Origin: Streptomyces chattanoogensis
GTDB taxonomy: Bacteria; Actinomycetota; Actinomycetes; Streptomycetales; Streptomycetaceae
NCBI RefSeq assembly: GCF_001294335.1
Contig: NZ_LGKG01000163.1
Coordinates: forward strand, 124,001-188,000
Direction: 5' to 3'
Length of the DNA: 64,000 nt
The translations under genes and the position numbers were made by a program. This document shows positions 50,763-58,660 of this stretch, one piece after another (the stretch's first letter is position 1; every line of letters begins with the position of its first letter). The notes beneath the pieces are model-generated. The model saw only the letters and a list, made by a program, of their open reading frames with translations. It was not told the origin of the DNA and did no database searches.

Positions 50763-51817
50763 GCGGCGCCGGCATACGGACCGCGCTGACCGAGCTCGTC
50801 GGCGTACGGCATCCGGTCGTGCAGACCGGCATGGGCTGGGTGGCCGGACCGCGGCTGGTCTCGGCCGCGGCGAACGCGGGCGCTCTCGGGATCCTCGCCT
50901 CCGCCACCATGACGCCCGACCGGCTGCGGGCCGCCGTCCGCGAGGTCAGGTCCCGTACGGACGCGCCGTTCGGCGTCAATCTGCGGGCGGATGCCGGGGA
51001 CGCGGCGGAGCGCGTACGGATCATCGTGGAGGAGGGGGTACGGGTCGCCTCCTTCGCGCTGGCGCCCTCGCGCGAGCTGATCGCCCGGCTCAAGGACGCG
51101 GGCGTCGTCGTCATCCCGTCCATCGGTGCCCGCCGGCACGCCGAGAAGGTCGCGGCCTGGGGTGCCGATGCAGTCCTCGTCCAGGGCGGCGAGGGCGGCG
51201 GGCACACCGGGAACGTCGCCACCACCGTGCTGCTCCCCCAGGTCGTGGACGCCGTCGGCATCCCGGTGATCGCCGCGGGCGGCTTCTTCGACGGCCGGGG
51301 CCTGGTCGCCGCGCTCGCCTACGGCGCGGCCGGGGTCGCCATGGGCACCCGCTTCCTGCTGACCTCCGACAGCACCGTGCCACCGGCCGTACAGGCCCGG
51401 TATCTGGCGGCGTCGGTCGCGGACATCACCGTCACCACCAAGGTGGACGGACTGCCGCACCGGATGCTGCGCAGCGAGCTGGTCGCGGCCCTGGAACGGT
51501 CCGGACGCACGACGGCGCTGGTCAGGGCCGTGCGCCAGGCCGCGTCGTTCAAGAAGCTGTCCGGGCTGAGCTGGGCGCAGATGGTGCGCGACGGCCTGGC
51601 GATGAAGCACGGCAAGGATCTGACCTGGAGTCAGGTGCTGCTCGCGGCCAACACCCCGATGCTGCTGAAGGCATCGATGGTCGACGGCCGTACGGACCTC
51701 GGTGTGATGGCCTCCGGCCAGGTCGCCGGGCTGATCGGCGACCTGCCCTCGTGCGCGGAGCTGGTGGACCGGATCATGGCCGAGGCGCGGGAGACGCTGG
51801 CGGCGCTGCCCCGCTGA
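50759..51817 (+). CDS. ipdC: IpdC, 2-nitropropane-dioxygenase-fold flavoenzyme
   Basis: 352 residues from the GTG overlapping the ipdB stop. TIM-barrel NMO/NPD family: HPVVQTGMGWVAGPRLVSAA, APFGVNLRADAGDAAERVRI, VLVQGGEGGGHTGNVATTVL, VIAAGGFFDGRGLVAALAYG, MGTRFLLTSDS, with the phosphate-binding GGHTG and AAGGF elements of the FMN site. In the HIP pathway IpdC is required before ring D opening, probably for the ring-C double bond of HIEC-CoA. The C-terminal ~110 residues (ELVAALERSGRTTALVRAVR ...) extend past the barrel. fadA6 follows convergently after 17 bases. Confidence 0.88.
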   Translation: MSGAGIRTALTELVGVRHPVVQTGMGWVAGPRLVSAAANAGALGILASATMTPDRLRAAVREVRSRTDAPFGVNLRADAGDAAERVRIIVEEGVRVASFALAPSRELIARLKDAGVVVIPSIGARRHAEKVAAWGADAVLVQGGEGGGHTGNVATTVLLPQVVDAVGIPVIAAGGFFDGRGLVAALAYGAAGVAMGTRFLLTSDSTVPPAVQARYLAASVADITVTTKVDGLPHRMLRSELVAALERSGRTTALVRAVRQAASFKKLSGLSWAQMVRDGLAMKHGKDLTWSQVLLAANTPMLLKASMVDGRTDLGVMASGQVAGLIGDLPSCAELVDRIMAEARETLAALPR

Positions 51818-51834
51818 TCCCCGGCCGGGGCCGC

Positions 51835-52992
51835 CTAGAGCCGCTCGATGATCGTCACGTTGGCCTGCCCGCCGCCCTCGCACATGGTCTGCAGCCCGAA
51901 CCGGCCGCCGGTGCGCTCCAGTTCGTGCAGCAGGGTCGTCATCAGCCGGACTCCGGTGGCGCCGAGCGGATGGCCCAGGGCGATGGCCCCTCCGTTCACA
52001 TTGACCCGCTCCGGGTCGGCGCCGGTCTCCTTCAGCCAGGCCAGCACCACCGGTGCGAACGCCTCGTTGATCTCGACCAGGTCGATGTCGTCCAGCGACA
52101 TACCGGTCTTCTTCAGGGCGTACGCGGTGGCGGGGATGGGCGCCGACAGCATCCGGATCGGGTCCTCGCCGCGCACCGAGAGGTGATGGATCCGGGCGCG
52201 CGGGGTGAGGCCGTGCTCGGCGACCGCGCGCCCGGAGGCCAGCAGCATGGCGGCGGCGCCGTCGGAGACCTGCGAGGAGACCGCCGCGGTCAGCCGGCCG
52301 CCCTCGACGACCGGGGCCAGCGAGGCCATCTTCGCCAGCGAGGTGTTCCGGCGCGGCCCCTCGTCGGCGGTGACGTCCCCGTAGGCGACGATCTCCCGGT
52401 CGAAGCGGCCCTCGTCGATGGCGCGGACGGCCCGCTGATGCGACCGCAGCGCGAACTCCTCCATGTCCTGTCTGCTGATGCCCCACTTGGTGGCGATCAG
52501 TTCGGCGCCGTGGAACTGGTTGACGGGGGCGTCGCCGTAGCGGGCCCGCCAGCCCTCGGAGCCGGCGAACGGGCCCTCGGTCAGGCCGAGCGGCTCGGCG
52601 GCCCGGCGGCTGGCGAAGGCGATCGGGACCTGCGACATGTTCTGTACGCCGCCCGCGACGACCAGGTCCTGGGTACCGGAGAGCACGCCCTGGGCGGCGA
52701 AGTGGACGGCCTGCTGGGAGGAGCCGCACTGGCGGTCGACGGTGACGCCGGGGACCTCTTCGGGCAGCCCGGCGGCCAGCCAGCAGGTCCGGGCGATGTC
52801 CCCGGCCTGCGGTCCCACCGTGTCCAGGCAGCCGAGGACGACGTCCTCGACGGCGGCCGGATCGGCGCCCGTACGGTCCATCAGCGCCTTGAGGACATGC
52901 GCGCCGAGGTCGGCGGGGTGGACGGCGGCCAGTCCGCCGCCCTTCTTGCCGACCGGGGAGCGGAGCGCTTCGACGATGTAGGCCTCGGGCAT
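51835..52992 (-). CDS. fadA6: FadA6, thiolase for MOODA-CoA
   Basis: 385 residues from ATG 52992; the frame is open upstream but not protein-like. Thiolase motifs: nucleophile Cys 89 in DRQCGSSQQAVHFA, VAGGVQNMSQVPIA, NVNGGAIALGHPLGATG with the catalytic His, and C-terminal TMCEGGGQANVTIIERL. In this locus FadA6 cleaves the linear MOODA-CoA produced by IpdAB. The gene converges on ipdC and is transcribed in the same direction as ipdF; the 122-base gap to ipdF's stop contains a tandem repeat. Confidence 0.9.
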   Translation of the reverse strand: MPEAYIVEALRSPVGKKGGGLAAVHPADLGAHVLKALMDRTGADPAAVEDVVLGCLDTVGPQAGDIARTCWLAAGLPEEVPGVTVDRQCGSSQQAVHFAAQGVLSGTQDLVVAGGVQNMSQVPIAFASRRAAEPLGLTEGPFAGSEGWRARYGDAPVNQFHGAELIATKWGISRQDMEEFALRSHQRAVRAIDEGRFDREIVAYGDVTADEGPRRNTSLAKMASLAPVVEGGRLTAAVSSQVSDGAAAMLLASGRAVAEHGLTPRARIHHLSVRGEDPIRMLSAPIPATAYALKKTGMSLDDIDLVEINEAFAPVVLAWLKETGADPERVNVNGGAIALGHPLGATGVRLMTTLLHELERTGGRFGLQTMCEGGGQANVTIIERL

Positions 52993-53066
52993 GGCGGTCT
53001 CCTTGATGACGATTCTGCGGAGCTGCCGGCCGGCTCCGCAAGGCGCTCCGGAGTTCCCGGCGGCGG

Positions 53067-53126
53067 GTCTCGGGCGTGCTGATCTCGGGCGTGCTGGTCT
53101 CAGGCGTGCTGGTCTCAGGCGTGCTG
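53067..53126. repeat. 15-bp tandem repeat, four units, spanning the ipdF stop codon
   Basis: Plus-strand units: GTCTCGGGCGTGCTG, ATCTCGGGCGTGCTG, GTCTCAGGCGTGCTG, GTCTCAGGCGTGCTG. Read on the minus strand each unit encodes the last ipdF residues QHA followed by TGA or CGA, so the real 3' end of ipdF (rightmost unit, stop at 53117-53115) has been copied three times downstream in frame. Confidence 0.92.
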
Positions 53127-53951
53127 GGAGCTGACGGACACGGTCTCCCCGGTCATGTACGAGGCGTAGTCGCCGGCCAGGAAGACGATGACGTTGGCGA
53201 CCTCCCAGGGCTCGGCGTAACGGCCGAACGCCTCCTTCTCCGTCAGCTCGGCCAGCAGCTCGGGCGTGGTGACCTTCACCAGGTGCGGGTGCATGGCGAG
53301 GCTGGGCGAGACGGCGTTGATCCGCACGCCGTACCCGGCCGCCTCCATGGCGGCGCAGCGGGTCAGGGCCATCACCCCCGCCTTGGCGGCGGCGTAGTGG
53401 GCCTGGCCGCGCTGGGCGCGCCAGCCGACGACGGAGGCGTTGTTGACGATCACACCTCCCCGGCCGGCGGCCCTCATCCGGCGCAGGGCGGCCCGGGTGC
53501 AGCGGAAGGTGCCGTTCAGGGTGACGTCGATGACCTTGTCCCACTGCTCGTCGGTCATCTCGACGAGGTCGGCGGTGCCGCCGAGCCCGGCGTTGTTGAC
53601 CAGGATGTCGAGGCGTCCGTGGCGTTCCTCGGCGAGGTCCAGCAGGGCCGTGACCTGGTGTTCGTCGGTGACATCGCAGGGCAGTCCGGCCACCTTGGCG
53701 GGGCCGAACTCCGCCGCCAGCGCCGCCGCGCTCTCCTCGAGCCGCCGGGTATGCGCGTCGCCGATGACGATCCGGGCGCCCTCCTCCAGGAAGCGGCGTG
53801 CGGTGGCGCCGCCGATCCCGGCTCCGGCGGCGGCGGTGATGACGGCGGTCCGGCCGGCGAGCAAGTCGTGGCCGGACACATAGGGGGGCGGTGCCATGGG
53901 CGGGCCTCCTTCGGAAGCTGTCGACGCCGGCGGGGCCTCGACGCTGCTCAT
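53115..53951 (-). CDS. ipdF: IpdF, SDR dehydrogenase of the HIP pathway
   Basis: 278 residues from ATG 53951 (MSSVEAPPASTASEGGPPMA); an upstream ATG seven codons before reaches into the operator. SDR motifs: TAAAGAGIGGATARRFLEEG (the glycine motif carries an unusual Ala run), VNNAGLGGTADLVEMTDEQW, VIVNNASVVGWRAQRGQAHY with YAAAKAGVMA. In Mycobacterium IpdF oxidises the 5-hydroxyl of the bicyclic CoA ester to the ketone. It is divergent from fadE30 over a KstR2-like site, the same pairing of genes as in actinobacterial HIP loci. The stop lies inside the 15-bp repeat array. Confidence 0.88.
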   Translation of the reverse strand: MSSVEAPPASTASEGGPPMAPPPYVSGHDLLAGRTAVITAAAGAGIGGATARRFLEEGARIVIGDAHTRRLEESAAALAAEFGPAKVAGLPCDVTDEHQVTALLDLAEERHGRLDILVNNAGLGGTADLVEMTDEQWDKVIDVTLNGTFRCTRAALRRMRAAGRGGVIVNNASVVGWRAQRGQAHYAAAKAGVMALTRCAAMEAAGYGVRINAVSPSLAMHPHLVKVTTPELLAELTEKEAFGRYAEPWEVANVIVFLAGDYASYMTGETVSVSSQHA

Positions 53952-53964
53952 GACGGTACGGTAA

Positions 53965-53984
53965 TCTACCAAACACTTGTTAGA
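53965..53984. promoter_or_regulatory. KstR2-like operator between ipdF and fadE30
   Basis: TCTACCAAACACTTGTTAGA is an imperfect 20-bp palindrome (TCTA/TAGA and CAA/TTG arms). Its core ACCAAACACTTGTT (53968-53981) matches AnCAAGnnCTTGnT at nine of ten fixed positions, with the same A-for-G change as the echA20 site. It lies 13 bases before ipdF's start and 20 before fadE30's. Confidence 0.8.
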
Positions 53985-54004
53985 GAAGGAGGGCGGACGA
54001 CCTG

Positions 54005-55177
54005 ATGGACCTCGACTTCACCCCCGCCGAGGACGCCTTCCGGGCCGAGGCCCGCGCCTGGCTCGCCGCGCATGTGCCCGCCGCTCCCCTCCCCTCGCTC
54101 GAGACCGCGGAGGGCTTCGCGGCGCACCGCGAGTGGGAGCGGCAACTCGCCGCGGACCGCTGGTCGGTGGTCTCCTGGCCCGAGGAGCTCGGCGGCCGCG
54201 GGGCCTCGCTCTTCGAATGGCTGGCCTTCGAGGAGGAGTACTACGCCGCGGGCGCGCCCGGCCGGGTCGGCCAGAACGGCATCAGCCTCCTCGCCCCCAC
54301 CCTCTTCGAGCACGGCACCGACGCACAGCGCGCCCGGGTCCTCGGCCCCATGGCGAGCGGCGAGGTCATCTGGGCGCAGGCCTGGTCGGAGCCGGAGTCG
54401 GGGTCGGATCTGGCGTCGCTGCGCTCGACGGCCGTCCGGACCGCGGGCGGCTGGCTGCTGAGCGGCCAGAAGACGTGGTCGTCCCGGGCCGCCTTCGCCG
54501 ACCGCGCCTTCGGCCTCTTCCGCAGTGAGCAGGGCACCGCCCGGCCCCACCAGGGGCTCACCTACCTCATGTTCCCGCTGGACGCGCCGGGTGTGACGGT
54601 CCGCCCGATCGGCCGCCTCGACGGCAAGCCCGCCTTCGCCGAGCTGTTCCTCGACGAGGTCTTCGTCCCCGACGCGGATGTCATCGGCGAGCCGGGGCAG
54701 GGCTGGCGGGTCGCGATGAGCACGGCCGGCAACGAGCGCGGGCTGACCCTGCGCAGTCCGGGCCGCTTCACCGCGGCGGCCGGCCGGCTGACCGCACTGT
54801 GGCGCTCCGCAGGGGACCCCTCCGACACCGCGCTGCGCGACCGGGTCGCCGATGCGGTCATCGGCGCCCGCGCCTACCAGCTCTTCACCTACGCCCACGC
54901 CTCCCGGCTGGCCGCCGGGGGCTCGATCGGCGCCGAGTCGAGCCTCAACAAGGTCTTCTGGTCCGAGCTGGACATCGCCCTGCACGAGACCGCACTGGAT
55001 CTGCTCGGCCCGTACGGAACGCTCGCCGACGACGCCGACGATGCGCCCGGGCAAGGGAGTTGGGCCGACGGCTACACCTTCTCCCTCGCCGGTCCGATCT
55101 ATGCCGGGACCAACGAGATCCAGCGCGACATCGTCGCCGAGCGGCTGCTGGGCCTGCCGAAGGGGAGAAGGGCGTGA
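54005..55177 (+). CDS. fadE30: FadE30, acyl-CoA dehydrogenase
   Basis: 390 residues from ATG 54005 with AGAAGGAGGGCGG upstream. Full acyl-CoA dehydrogenase: N-terminal helices DFTPAEDAFRAEARAWLAAH, FAD/substrate strands WAQAWSEPESGSDLASLRST, KTWSSRAAFADRAFGLFRSE, and C-terminal GPIYAGTNEIQRDIVAERLL. In the HIP pathway FadE30 desaturates the propionyl side chain of the bicyclic CoA ester. The protein ends RLLGLPKGRRA; a near copy of this tail occurs 149 bases further on. Divergent from ipdF under the KstR2-like site. Confidence 0.9.
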   Translation: MDLDFTPAEDAFRAEARAWLAAHVPAAPLPSLETAEGFAAHREWERQLAADRWSVVSWPEELGGRGASLFEWLAFEEEYYAAGAPGRVGQNGISLLAPTLFEHGTDAQRARVLGPMASGEVIWAQAWSEPESGSDLASLRSTAVRTAGGWLLSGQKTWSSRAAFADRAFGLFRSEQGTARPHQGLTYLMFPLDAPGVTVRPIGRLDGKPAFAELFLDEVFVPDADVIGEPGQGWRVAMSTAGNERGLTLRSPGRFTAAAGRLTALWRSAGDPSDTALRDRVADAVIGARAYQLFTYAHASRLAAGGSIGAESSLNKVFWSELDIALHETALDLLGPYGTLADDADDAPGQGSWADGYTFSLAGPIYAGTNEIQRDIVAERLLGLPKGRRA

Positions 55178-55322
55178 CGATGCAGCCCCTGCGGAGTGCC
55201 GGGGACCGGCGACCGGGCGGTGCACTCCGCCCCGACCGCAACGGCCGGGGGTCCGGGGGGCGGCCCCCGGGACAGCACAGTGCCGCCGGGCGGCTGTCCG
55301 GCCTGCCGAAGGGACGTCGGTG
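55178..55322 (+). pseudogene. Linker with a duplicated acyl-CoA-dehydrogenase tail
   Basis: The 145 bases between the two dehydrogenases end with codons for GRLSGLPKGRR and a TGA (55321-55323) that overlaps the next start as TGATG, nearly repeating the fadE30 tail RLLGLPKGRRA. They also contain CCTGCGGAGTGCCGGG (55188-55203), identical to 56268-56283 in the 3' part of the next gene, and two hairpins (GCGGAGTGC 55191-55199 with GCACTCCGC 55222-55230; a GGGGG/CCCCC one near 55243-55268). Likely a relic of a deleted fadE gene or a local duplication. Confidence 0.55.
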
Positions 55323-56330
55323 ATGCGGTTCCTCCTGAGCGATGAGCAGCGGGAGTTCGGCCGCACGCTGAACGCCCTGCTCGGCGCGGCCGGCACCCCG
55401 GCCGCCGTACGGGCCTGGGCGTCCGGCGACCACAAGCCGGGGCGTGCGCTGTGGGCGCGGCTCGCGGAGGCGGGGGTGTTCGGGCTCGCCGTACCGGAGG
55501 AGCACGGCGGTATGGGCCTGCTCCCGCTCGAACTCACCGTTGCTTTCTGCGAGTTGGGACGCCATGCGGTACCGGGGCCGCTGGCGGAGACGGTGGCCGC
55601 GGCCGTCTTCCTGCACCGCCTCGGCGACGGTGCGGCGGCCGGGGAGTGGCTGCCCCGGATCGCCTCCGGCGAGGCGGTCGTCGGTCTCTGCGCAGGGTCC
55701 CCGTACGCGCTGGACGCGGACGCCGCCGACACCGTTTTCGTCATCCAGGACGGCGTTGCCCGCCGCACCGGACGCCACGGCCCCGTCCAGCCCTCCCTCG
55801 ACCCCGCCCGCCGCCTGTCCCGCCCCCTCGACGGCACCGTCCTGGTCCGGGGCCCGGCGGTGGCCGCGGCCGCCGCGCCCGCCCTCGACCTCGCGCGGCT
55901 GGTCACCGCGGCACAGTCCCTCGGCCTGGGCCGCGCGCTGCTGACGGCGACCGTGGACCACGCCAGGCAGCGCACCCAGTTCCACGCGCCCATCGGCTCC
56001 TTCCAGGCAGTGAAGCACCGGCTCGCCGACACCCTCATCGGGCTGGAGTTCGCGCAGCCGCTGGTGCACGCGGCGGCGCTGGCGGTGGCCGCGGGCGCCC
56101 CGGCGGCGGGGCGCGAGATCGCCGCGGCGAAGGTCGCGGCCGGCGAGGCGGCGTACGCGGCGGCACGTACCGCACTCCAGCTCCACGGCGCCCTCGGCTA
56201 CACCGAAGAGCTGGACCTCTCGCTGTGGATCCGCAAGGCCCGCGCGCTGCGGGATGCCTGGGGGACGCCTGCGGAGTGCCGGGCGCGGGTGCTGGCGGGG
56301 GCCGGCGCATCCGCCGAGGGGCCCCTGTGA
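55323..56330 (+). CDS. Acyl-CoA dehydrogenase, short (FadE32/FadE33-like) subunit
   Basis: 335 residues from ATG 55323 in TGATG. MRFLLSDEQREFGRTLNALL and EHGGMGLLPLELTVAFCELG give the N-terminal helical domain; the middle beta domain is short; the C-terminal domain has FHAPIGSFQAVKHRLADTLI and LQLHGALGYTEELDLSLWIR. Length and sequence are like the FadE subunits encoded behind fadE30 in mycobacteria (FadE31-33), which form alpha2beta2 enzymes with a partner. No second partner gene other than FadE30 is present here. GTGA coupling to the SDR gene. Confidence 0.85.
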   Translation: MRFLLSDEQREFGRTLNALLGAAGTPAAVRAWASGDHKPGRALWARLAEAGVFGLAVPEEHGGMGLLPLELTVAFCELGRHAVPGPLAETVAAAVFLHRLGDGAAAGEWLPRIASGEAVVGLCAGSPYALDADAADTVFVIQDGVARRTGRHGPVQPSLDPARRLSRPLDGTVLVRGPAVAAAAAPALDLARLVTAAQSLGLGRALLTATVDHARQRTQFHAPIGSFQAVKHRLADTLIGLEFAQPLVHAAALAVAAGAPAAGREIAAAKVAAGEAAYAAARTALQLHGALGYTEELDLSLWIRKARALRDAWGTPAECRARVLAGAGASAEGPL

Positions 56331-57076
56331 GCGCCGACGGGCCGCGCCTGGACGGCAAGGTGGCCGTGATCACCGGCGCCGGGCGGGGCCAGGGGGCGGC
56401 CGAGGCACGGCTGTTCGTCCAGGCGGGGGCGTGCGTGGTGATCACCGATGTGCGCGCGGAAGAGGGCCGCGCGGTCGCCGCCGAGCTGGGTGACGCCGCC
56501 GTCTTCGTCCGGCACGACGTGACCGAGGCCGCGGGCTGGGAGACCGTCACCAGGACGGCCGTGGCGTCCTTCGGGCGGCTCGACGTCCTCGTCAACAACG
56601 CGGCGCTGTGGCGCACCGCCCCCGTGGACACCGAGACGGAGGAGAGCTTCGCGCTGCTGCTCCGCGTCAACCTCCTCGGCCCGTTCCTCGGCATCAAGGC
56701 GGTCGTGCCGGAGCTGCGGACCGCGGGCGGCGGCTCGATCGTGAACATCTCGTCGACGGCCGGCCTCAAGGGACTCCCCGGGCATGCGGCTTACGGAGCG
56801 AGCAAGTTCGGGCTGCGCGGTCTGACCCGGTCCGCCGCCGTCGACCTGGCCGGCGACCGGATCCGGGTCAACTCGGTGCATCCGGGTGTGATCGACACTC
56901 CGATGGTGGCGGGCGCGCTGGGGCCGGAGCGCGGCGAACGGGACCACCCGCGGGTCCCGTTGCGGCGCATCGGGCGGCCGGACGAGGTGGCGGAGCTGGT
57001 CCGCTACCTGGCCTCGGACGCATCCGCGTACATCACGGGCGCCGAATTCGCCGTGGACGGGGGGCTGACCACCTGA
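56327..57076 (+). CDS. SDR oxidoreductase, 3alpha/20beta-hydroxysteroid dehydrogenase-like
   Basis: 249 residues from the GTG overlapping the dehydrogenase stop. VAVITGAGRGQGAAEARLFV, HDVTEAAGWETVTRTAVASF, VNNAALWRTAPVDTETEESF, SIVNISSTAGLKGLPGHAAY with YGASKFGLRGLTR, and NSVHPGVIDTPM. Layout and these blocks are very close to Streptomyces 20beta-hydroxysteroid dehydrogenase (3alpha,20beta-HSD). In this locus it would oxidise or reduce a steroid-derived hydroxyl, or a hydroxyacyl-CoA. It is the last gene of the fadE30 transcript; a 14-bp tandem repeat follows the stop. Confidence 0.87.
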   Translation: MSADGPRLDGKVAVITGAGRGQGAAEARLFVQAGACVVITDVRAEEGRAVAAELGDAAVFVRHDVTEAAGWETVTRTAVASFGRLDVLVNNAALWRTAPVDTETEESFALLLRVNLLGPFLGIKAVVPELRTAGGGSIVNISSTAGLKGLPGHAAYGASKFGLRGLTRSAAVDLAGDRIRVNSVHPGVIDTPMVAGALGPERGERDHPRVPLRRIGRPDEVAELVRYLASDASAYITGAEFAVDGGLTT

Positions 57077-57093
57077 GGGGGCCGTCCCCGCCG

Positions 57094-57121
57094 GCTCATG
57101 CATTCGGGCTCATGCATTCGG
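57094..57121. repeat. 14-bp tandem repeat, two copies
   Basis: GCTCATGCATTCGG occurs twice without a gap, 18 bases after the stop of the HSD-like gene. It contains the palindrome ATGCAT. Confidence 0.9.
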
Positions 57122-57193
57122 GGCTGCCGGGTGGCCCGGCCCCGCCGACGGCCGCAGGCTGGGGGCGCGTCCGCCCGCCACGAGGAGTTCCCC

Positions 57194-57907
57194 ATGCCCC
57201 CCGCACTGCGTTACGACGACCTGAGCACCCTCTTCATCAACTGCACCCTCAAACGCTCCCCCGAGACCAGCAACACCGAGGGGCTGATCGACAAGAGCCG
57301 CGGCATCATGGAGCGCAACGGCGTCTCCACCGAAGTGCTCCGCGCCGTCGACCACGACATCGCCACCGGCGTCTGGCCGGACATGACGGAGCACGGCTGG
57401 GCGTCCGACGCCTGGCCGCAGCTGTACGAGAAGGTGATGGCCACCGACATCCTCGTCCTCTGCGGCCCGATCTGGCTCGGCGACAACAGCTCCGTCATGA
57501 AACAGGTCATCGAACGGCTCTACGCCTGCTCCAGCATCCTCAACGACCGCGGCCAGTACGCCTACTACGGACGGGCCGGCGGCTGCCTCATCACCGGCAA
57601 CGAGGACGGCATCAAACACTGTTCCATGAACGTCCTCTACAGCCTCCAGCACCTGGGCTACACCATCCCGCCCCAGGCCGACGCCGGCTGGATCGGCGAG
57701 GCCGGGCCCGGGCCGTCCTATCTGGATCCCGGCTCGGGCGGCCCGGAGAACGACTTCACCAACCGCAACACGGCCTTCATGACCTGGAACCTGATGCATC
57801 TCGCCGCCCTGCTCAAGGCGGCGGGCGGCATCCCGGCGCACGGCAACCAGCGCACGGAGTGGGACGCGGGCTGCCGGGCGGACGCCCCGAATCCCGAGCA
57901 CCGCTGA
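57194..57907 (+). CDS. NAD(P)H/FMN-dependent reductase, flavodoxin fold
   Basis: 237 residues from ATG 57194 with CGAGGAGTTCCC upstream. The flavodoxin-like start LFINCTLKRSPETSNTEGLI (phosphate-binding loop), then LVLCGPIWLGDNSSVMKQVI ERLYA, GGCLITGNEDGIKHCSMNVL and a C-terminal helix after a Pro/Gly-rich loop; these match the NADPH-dependent FMN reductase/NAD(P)H oxidoreductase family. Its job could be supply of reduced flavin; no monooxygenase that needs it is adjacent. Convergent with the Mut7-C gene. Confidence 0.85.
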   Translation: MPPALRYDDLSTLFINCTLKRSPETSNTEGLIDKSRGIMERNGVSTEVLRAVDHDIATGVWPDMTEHGWASDAWPQLYEKVMATDILVLCGPIWLGDNSSVMKQVIERLYACSSILNDRGQYAYYGRAGGCLITGNEDGIKHCSMNVLYSLQHLGYTIPPQADAGWIGEAGPGPSYLDPGSGGPENDFTNRNTAFMTWNLMHLAALLKAAGGIPAHGNQRTEWDAGCRADAPNPEHR

Positions 57908-57934
57908 GCGTGCGAGCGGTGGCGGCGGCCCGTC

Positions 57935-58660
57935 TCAGCGGGCCGTCTCCCGCAGCGCCCTGCTGACGATCGCCTCCAGGCGGGCATGGTGCGCCCCGCG
58001 CCAGTAGACCCGGCCGCAGGACGTGCACTGCGCGAAGACGTCGTAGGTGCGCTGGGTGCCGTGCTCGAGCCGCTCCTGGACGGAGTCCTTGTCGGCGTCG
58101 GCCAGCCGGCCGTTGCAGGCGGTGCAGCGGGTCCAGGGGGCGAGGGTGGGGGCGAAACGCCGCAGGACGTCGTGGAGTTGGTCCTCGGGGCGGTCGCTGT
58201 AGATGTAGGCGCCGGCCCAGATCTCCCGTCGGCGCAGCAGTCCCCGGTCACGGGAGAGCAGGACCCGGCGTTCCCTGGCGGAGAGCGCGGCGAGTGCGGC
58301 GTCGCCCGGGTCCTCGTTGGTGTACGCGGCGTCCACGCCGAGCAGCCGCAGGCGTCGCGCCAGGGTGCCGAGGTGGACGTCGAGGAGGAAGCGCAGCGGT
58401 GCGCCGGGGACCTGCTGGGGGCGTTCGACGGCGCGGACCTCGACGTGTTCGTCCGCCTGCGGGATATGGGAGACGAAGACTTCCCGGCCGTCGACGAGGA
58501 GCCGGCCGACCTCGGTGAGCGGGACGCCCAGGGACTCGATGACATGACCGAGCGTCGACGCTCCGTCGGTGACGACGCGGGTGCCCGCCGGGGTGCGGCC
58601 CGTCGCGAGGAAGAGGTGCAGCTCAGGCGGGAATGTCACATGGATTTCGGGACCGTTCAC
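57935..58660 (-). CDS. Mut7-C RNase-domain protein with ubiquitin-like N-terminus
   Basis: 241 residues from a GTG (VNGPEIHVTFPPELHLFL). Residues 1-80 match the Mut7-C ubiquitin-like domain (TLGHVIESLGVPLTEVGRLL, VSHIPQADEHVEV). Residues ~88-240 are the Mut7-C RNase (PIN-like) domain: RFLLDVHLGTLARRLRLLGV, LLSRDRGLLRRREIWAGAYI, and a zinc knuckle TRCTACNGRLADAD / AQCTSCGRVYWRG. Bacterial Mut7-C proteins are predicted RNases. Divergent from the dioxygenase gene. The start has a weak ribosome site, so a slightly different start is possible. Confidence 0.85.
   Translation of the reverse strand: MNGPEIHVTFPPELHLFLATGRTPAGTRVVTDGASTLGHVIESLGVPLTEVGRLLVDGREVFVSHIPQADEHVEVRAVERPQQVPGAPLRFLLDVHLGTLARRLRLLGVDAAYTNEDPGDAALAALSARERRVLLSRDRGLLRRREIWAGAYIYSDRPEDQLHDVLRRFAPTLAPWTRCTACNGRLADADKDSVQERLEHGTQRTYDVFAQCTSCGRVYWRGAHHARLEAIVSRALRETAR

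Noticed and set aside
50519..53082. Very long open frames on both strands across ipdC and fadA6
   Set aside because: Both are shadows of ipdC and fadA6, which have full-length family matches in the other frames.
53067..53126. CRISPR-like array
   Set aside because: The units are 15 bp with no spacers and encode the end of ipdF; it is a simple tandem duplication.
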